DNA of 9,500 bases from Clostridium_Z sp040797585 (lineage in GTDB: Bacteria > Bacillota > Clostridia > Clostridiales > Clostridiaceae), in NCBI RefSeq assembly GCF_040797585.1, contig NZ_JBFNEO010000104.1, positions 1 to 9,500 on the forward strand, read 5' to 3'. The notes beneath the pieces are model-generated. The model had not been told where the DNA came from. It ran no database searches and was given only the letters and a program-made list of their open reading frames with translations. Within the stretch, counting starts at the first letter, position 1. The number at the start of each line of letters is the position of its first letter. The position numbers and the translations under genes are program-made. Below, piece after piece: positions 6,601 to 9,500 of the stretch.

Positions 6601-7575
6601 TTAATTTAAAAACTTATTTATTTCCTCCACATTTAGGGCTGGCTGAAGAGCTATATTAATACCTGTAGAGATTATCTTGGATACAGAGTCTATAACTGCA
6701 TCCACTTCCTTTGGTGTAACCACTAAATCTCCTACATAGGGATTTAATATTTCATGTATTAATCTATTTCTATCTCCTTTATCTATGGATCTTAGCATAT
6801 CATATACCTTGCTGCTTTCTGATGCCTGTGCCTTCATAGAATCTACAACTAAATCTATGGTATCGCTAGCAATGGTTGCTGCATATACCACCGTAGGAAC
6901 TCCTATAGCTATAACAGGCACTCCTACAGTTTTCTCATTTATCTCCATTCTTCTATTACCCACTCCAGCTCCTGGAGCTATTCCTGTATCTCCTATTTGT
7001 ATAGTTCTATTAACCCTTTCAAGTCTTCTAGATGCTAAAGCGTCTATACAAACTATATAATCTGGTTTTATTTTCTCAGCTAAAGACTTTATAACCTCTC
7101 CCGTTTCAATACCTGTAAGCCCTAATACCCCTGGAGATATAGCACAAACTGGGGTTACTTCTTCATCTATAGCCTCTGGCATTAATTCTTTAATATGTCT
7201 TGTTACCATAAGCTTTGATATAACTTTAGGTCCTAAGGCATCTGGGGTCACATTCCAATTACCAAGTCCCACCACTAAAGTAGTTTTATTCTTATCCACT
7301 TTTATCATATCTAAAAGTACTTTTCCTAAAGAATCACTTACATTGTCCATAAGATCTCCATCATATAAAGTAAGCTTTGGCATTTCCATAGTGACATAGG
7401 TTCCCTTAGGTTTACCCATATTCTTTTCTCCAGTTTCATTTATTATTTTAACTGTAGAAATCTTTATATCATTTTCTTCCCTTTCAATAACTTCTACCCC
7501 GTCAGATTCCTTATTATTACTTTTCACATACATCTCTCTTGTTTCCAAAGCTAAATCTGTTCTTATACTAAACAT
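6601..7575 (-). CDS. gpr: Gpr, germination protease that degrades small acid-soluble spore proteins
   Basis: Gpr is made in the forespore as an inactive zymogen, self-processes near its N-terminus, and at germination cleaves the small acid-soluble proteins that coat spore DNA. The 324-residue product begins MFSIRTDLALE, the family's typical start with the TDLA autoprocessing region; the propeptide is short. The two aspartates required in this atypical aspartic protease are present as VTPD112ALGPK and CID178ALASR. They are 66 residues apart, the same spacing as D127 and D193 of the Bacillus megaterium enzyme. Other conserved blocks are GLGNWNVTPD, ISPGVLGLTGIET and GAGVGNRR. SD AAAGGAGG lies about 7 nt before ATG. 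The gene is divergent from rpsT and closed by the terminator at 6437-6482. I could not find a convincing sigma-F/G promoter in the 7576-7700 stretch, although forespore expression is expected from the family. Confidence 0.95.
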   Translation of the reverse strand: MFSIRTDLALETREMYVKSNNKESDGVEVIEREENDIKISTVKIINETGEKNMGKPKGTYVTMEMPKLTLYDGDLMDNVSDSLGKVLLDMIKVDKNKTTLVVGLGNWNVTPDALGPKVISKLMVTRHIKELMPEAIDEEVTPVCAISPGVLGLTGIETGEVIKSLAEKIKPDYIVCIDALASRRLERVNRTIQIGDTGIAPGAGVGNRRMEINEKTVGVPVIAIGVPTVVYAATIASDTIDLVVDSMKAQASESSKVYDMLRSIDKGDRNRLIHEILNPYVGDLVVTPKEVDAVIDSVSKIISTGINIALQPALNVEEINKFLN

Positions 7576-7671
7576 ATAAAATCCTCCTTTAAAGTAAGTC
7601 TTTATATATCTTTTGTAATTTTTTCATTTTATATAACTGGAATTTTATTTATCCAATATTTAAAGTTTCTC

Positions 7672-7700
7672 TTGAAGTATTATTTTTTTAATGCTATAAT
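7672..7700 (+). promoter_or_regulatory. rpsT promoter (sigma-A, extended -10)
   Basis: TTGAAG (7672-7677), a 17-bp spacer and TATAAT (7695-7700), with TGC just before the -10 giving an extended -10 element. The predicted transcript start is about 7707. It lies between the divergent gpr and rpsT starts. Confidence 0.85.
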
Positions 7701-7706
7701 AACCTT

Positions 7707-7782
7707 TGTTAAAAGATAGACTCGTACGCAGATTTCCCCAATACTGCAGAGGCCCTATATAAGATGAAGGGGGTGAAAAAAC
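7707..7782 (+). promoter_or_regulatory. rpsT 5' leader with possible SD-sequestering structure
   Basis: The leader is about 76 nt. A stem is possible between GCAG (7728-7731) and CTGC (7744-7747), continued by CTC (7721-7723) with GAG (7749-7751). Its loop contains CCCC (7736-7739). A second C-run, CCCT (7753-7756), can pair with AGGG in the SD (7768-7771). Both C-runs are complementary to the G-rich SD, so alternative folds could hide or expose it. Feedback by S20 is known in E. coli; for this leader it is inference. Confidence 0.4.
7767..7776 (+). promoter_or_regulatory. Strong ribosome binding site of rpsT
   Basis: AAGGGGGTGA, 6 nt before the ATG, complementary (with G-U) to the 3' end of 16S rRNA. 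The same core GGGGGTGA occurs in the lepA leader. Confidence 0.85.
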
Positions 7783-8049
7783 ATGGCAAATATAAAGTCA
7801 GCTCAGAAGAGAATAAAGGTAACAGCTGCTAAAACTCTTAGAAATAAGATGGTAAAATCAGCTCTTAAAACTACTATAAAGAAGTTTGAAGCTGCAGTAG
7901 CTACAAAGAATGTAGATGAGGCTAAGGCTAACTTCAATAACGTAGTTAAAGCTTTAGATATGGCTTCAACAAAAGGAATAATTCATAAGAACATGGCTTC
8001 TAGAAAGAAATCTAGATTAGCAGCGAAGTTAAATGCATTAAGCGCATAA
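7783..8049 (+). CDS. rpsT: 30S ribosomal protein S20
   Basis: An 88-residue basic, alanine- and lysine-rich helical protein beginning MANIKSAQKR, the hallmark of S20, and containing the conserved GIIHKNMASRKKSRLA block near the C-terminus. S20 binds 16S rRNA early in 30S assembly. It is the only gene on the plus strand, as in Bacillus subtilis, where rpsT also opposes holA and gpr. It is a single-gene unit with its own promoter (7672-7700), leader and terminator (8055-8085). Two TAA stops are adjacent. Codon use favours A/T-ending codons with common Lys AAG/AAA and Ala GCT/GCA, as expected for a highly expressed gene. Confidence 0.98.
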   Translation: MANIKSAQKRIKVTAAKTLRNKMVKSALKTTIKKFEAAVATKNVDEAKANFNNVVKALDMASTKGIIHKNMASRKKSRLAAKLNALSA

Positions 8050-8054
8050 TAAAT

Positions 8055-8085
8055 AAACCGGTATAATTACCGGTTTTTTATTTTT
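8055..8085 (+). terminator. Intrinsic terminator of rpsT
   Basis: AAACCGGTA (8055-8063) and TACCGGTTT (8068-8076) form a perfect 9-bp stem with a TAAT loop, running into TTTTTTATTTTT (8074-8085). It begins 3 nt after the second stop codon. Confidence 0.95.
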
Positions 8086-8089
8086 ATAA

Positions 8090-8280
8090 TAGAGAACTTT
8101 ATTATATTCTCACCTATTTAAAATGGTTAATAAAATTCTCTAAAAGCATTTTAGAAATTATCTCATGGCTAGAAGCTGTAACAACCATATCTTCTTAAAA
8201 AGTTGGGGATAACATCTCCTACACCCCTAGATTAAATCATCTAACCTTCAGATGGTGGAAAGAGCATCACCTGAAGGAAG
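8090..8280. other. Hairpin-dense, GC-elevated stretch between rpsT and holA; candidate structured RNA
   Basis: No continuous reading frame covers this stretch. By hand count 8161-8280 is about 41% GC, well above the neighbouring non-coding DNA. Several inverted repeats follow each other: 8090-8104 with 8128-8142 (15 positions, one G-U on the minus strand); TCTAAAA/TTTTAGA (8138-8154, 3-nt loop, competing with the first stem); GGGG/CCCC (8205-8208, 8224-8227); TAGAT/ATCTA (8228-8243); and CCTTCAG/CTGAAGG (8245-8251, 8271-8277) extended inward by five more pairs with one mismatch and one G-U. It could be a small RNA, the holA 3' untranslated region, or a decayed gene. No U-tract ends the last stem and no clear promoter is seen on either strand. 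Strand is unresolved. Confidence 0.4.
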
Positions 8281-8293
8281 ATTCTTTCTATAT

Positions 8294-9319
8294 TTACTTC
8301 TTAGCTCTAGCACAGTTTATTATGGACATTTCCAGTTCCATTTTATTATCTCCAGTGGAAAACTTCATATGCTCTTCTGCTGTTAAGCAAATAGTTAAAC
8401 ACTGTTTAAGCTGTTTTTCACTAAACCTTTTACTTTGTTCCATTAAATTTTTAGCTACATATGGATGAAGTCCGAAAGCCTTTGAAAACTCATCGGGAGT
8501 TTCCCTATTTTGAGCTTTTGCCTTTCCCTTTAATAAAAGATCAAATTGTCTTTCTATCATAGATAATATAGCTGTTTCCTTAGCTCCCTTAAATATAATA
8601 TCATTACAAATCATAAGAGCCTTTTGAGTTCTTCCACTACTTATGGCGTCTACTAAATCAAAAATATCATCATCATTATTACTTATAGGAAAAACAGCAT
8701 CTATATCAGCTTTTTTTATTTCCCTACCTTCTGTATAACTTATAAGTTTATCTACTTCCATCTCTATTATATTTAAATCATTATCTACCTTCTCTGCAAA
8801 ATACCTAAGTTCAATCTTACCTATATCCTTACCTTTTTTATAGAAAATCTTTTGAATTTTTTTATATAGTCTATCTCCCTTAAGTTCATCAACCTTTACA
8901 GCACATATATTGCCTTTAAGCTTATCAAGTTCTCTATTCTTTTCTCTCTTATCTTGGAATATATAATAGGCTACCCCTATACTATAGCTTGGCATATCTT
9001 TCATGTAAGAAATAATGTCTTTAAAAGCCTTAGAAGGCTTTTCTGATGACTTTACTCTTAAGTCTTCTGCCCTAAAAATCTCTACTACCTTTTTCTCACT
9101 TATAAAAGGCAATGTCTCACAAACATTTATAAAACTATCTATATCTAAATTCAATCCATCCATTCTCATATAATTTAAATCTTTAAAATTTTTATCTATA
9201 ACTTCTTCTACTAGAAGATTTATAGCATCCTTTATTTGTTTTTCATCTATTCCATAGAATATATAGGAATTATAAATCTTTCCCTCTTTTAAAGATTTCT
9301 CAAATTCCTCTAAAGTCAT
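8294..9319 (-). CDS. holA: DNA polymerase III delta subunit (clamp-loader wrench)
   Basis: HolA is the clamp-loader subunit that opens the beta sliding clamp. The 341-residue length is normal for Firmicutes. The N-terminus (MTLEEFEKSLKEGKIYNSYIFYGIDE) matches the family start, where YIFYG replaces the nucleotide-binding start of active AAA+ relatives and no P-loop follows, as expected for delta. A central helical region (DNDLNIIEMEVDKLISY, about 184-200) and DDIFDLVDAISSGRTQKALMI (about 216-236) are typical of HolA. The C-terminal collar domain follows. ATG at 9319 has a GGGGG ribosome binding site about 6 nt upstream, inside the end of the preceding gene, whose stop is only 2 nt away, so the two are almost certainly co-transcribed and coupled. 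It converges on rpsT; no clear terminator for holA was found. Confidence 0.95.
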   Translation of the reverse strand: MTLEEFEKSLKEGKIYNSYIFYGIDEKQIKDAINLLVEEVIDKNFKDLNYMRMDGLNLDIDSFINVCETLPFISEKKVVEIFRAEDLRVKSSEKPSKAFKDIISYMKDMPSYSIGVAYYIFQDKREKNRELDKLKGNICAVKVDELKGDRLYKKIQKIFYKKGKDIGKIELRYFAEKVDNDLNIIEMEVDKLISYTEGREIKKADIDAVFPISNNDDDIFDLVDAISSGRTQKALMICNDIIFKGAKETAILSMIERQFDLLLKGKAKAQNRETPDEFSKAFGLHPYVAKNLMEQSKRFSEKQLKQCLTICLTAEEHMKFSTGDNKMELEMSIINCARAKK

Positions 9320-9321
9320 GT

Positions 9322-9500
9322 TTATCCCCCTATCTTAACTATATTATTAGGGAGTATTTTAAAAATTACTCCTTGGTTTAAAGCTGATTCATAATGTAAG
9401 TTATTTTTCTTATATACATATATTTTTTTATCCTTAATTACTATATCATAGTTCTTATTAAAATTCACTTTATATTTTTCCTCTTTAGACTCTATTAAAG
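9322..9500 (-). CDS. 3' end of an unidentified gene upstream of holA (partial)
   Basis: An open frame of 58 codons runs from the right edge of the window to a TAA at 9322-9324, 2 nt before the holA ATG, ending ...ILPNNIVKIGG. It is rich in Lys, Asn, Ile and Tyr and I do not recognise it. comEC usually lies upstream of holA, but this tail does not look like the metallo-beta-lactamase-type C-terminus of ComEC to me. It may be a separate small gene at the place where Bacillus subtilis has yqzM. The holA ribosome binding site lies within its last codons. Confidence 0.6.
   Translation of the reverse strand, partial: LIESKEEKYKVNFNKNYDIVIKDKKIYVYKKNNLHYESALNQGVIFKILPNNIVKIGG

Noticed and set aside
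6785..7060. Plus-strand hydrophobic reading frame inside gpr
   Set aside because: It is antisense to the conserved Gpr core; the hydrophobicity comes from reversed Asp/Glu/Lys codons.
7576..7680. Forespore (sigma-F/G) promoter for gpr
   Set aside because: Partial matches such as GGATA and GATATATA exist on the minus strand, but neither spacing nor sequence is good enough to call.
8114..8188. 24-codon minus-strand frame starting MVVTASSHEI in the rpsT-holA gap
   Set aside because: It has plausible codons, but the SD is too close, there is no matching upstream frame without stops, and it overlaps stable inverted repeats. A gene remnant cannot be excluded.
8200..8245. Resemblance of the GGGG...CCCC segment to a preQ1 or TPP riboswitch
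   Set aside because: The defining core motifs of either class are absent on both strands, and no riboswitch-regulated gene follows.
1..9500. Mobile element, CRISPR array, tRNA or toxin-antitoxin pair
   Set aside because: No transposase or recombinase frames, spaced direct repeats, tRNA T-arm signatures or small paired toxin-antitoxin genes were found; the locus is a conserved chromosomal neighbourhood.

Overview
The window is AT-rich chromosomal DNA from a spore-forming Firmicute, most likely a Clostridium in the strict sense. The grounds are the low GC, the A/T-ending codons, strong GGAGG/GGGGG Shine-Dalgarno (SD) sequences, sporulation genes (gpr and two spoIIP) and the gene order. Read along the minus strand, the order is unknown gene end, holA, [rpsT on the opposite strand], gpr, spoIIP, spoIIP, small membrane protein, lepA, hemW. 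This is the conserved comEC-holA-rpsT-gpr-spoIIP-yqxA-lepA-hemW-hrcA neighbourhood known from Bacillus subtilis. The species cannot be fixed from this window.

Layout. 1-359 is very AT-rich non-coding DNA downstream of hemW, with one good hairpin. hemW and lepA form a two-gene unit with a 23 bp gap, read leftward from a TTGACA/extended -10 promoter at 3376-3406. That promoter lies so close to the longest lepA reading frame that translation must start further in, at 3319; a small RNA hairpin sits between the SD and that start codon. A 105-residue membrane-anchored protein of unknown function (3648-3965) occupies the yqxA position. Next come two tandem spoIIP paralogues, about 79% identical and without alignment gaps. 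Each has its own copy of a promoter that resembles the mother-cell sigma-E type, and the distal copy ends at a strong intrinsic terminator. gpr follows, also closed by a strong terminator. rpsT runs rightward from its own promoter, has a roughly 76 nt leader, and ends in a clear terminator. holA runs leftward toward it, and the 244 bp between them contain a GC-elevated, hairpin-dense stretch that may be a structured RNA. The 3' end of another leftward gene enters at the right edge.

How the genes fit together. Two themes alternate. Translation and replication housekeeping is represented by rpsT (ribosomal protein S20), lepA (EF4), holA (DNA polymerase III delta) and hemW (heme chaperone). Sporulation and germination is represented by gpr (the protease that degrades small acid-soluble spore proteins, SASPs) and spoIIP (peptidoglycan hydrolase for engulfment). 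Terminators at 6437-6482, 4013-4064 and 8055-8085 and dedicated promoters insulate these units. The most unusual points are the spoIIP duplication, with loss of a canonical motif in one copy, the structured start region of lepA, and the unexplained structured stretch between rpsT and holA. No mobile element, CRISPR array, tRNA or rRNA was seen.
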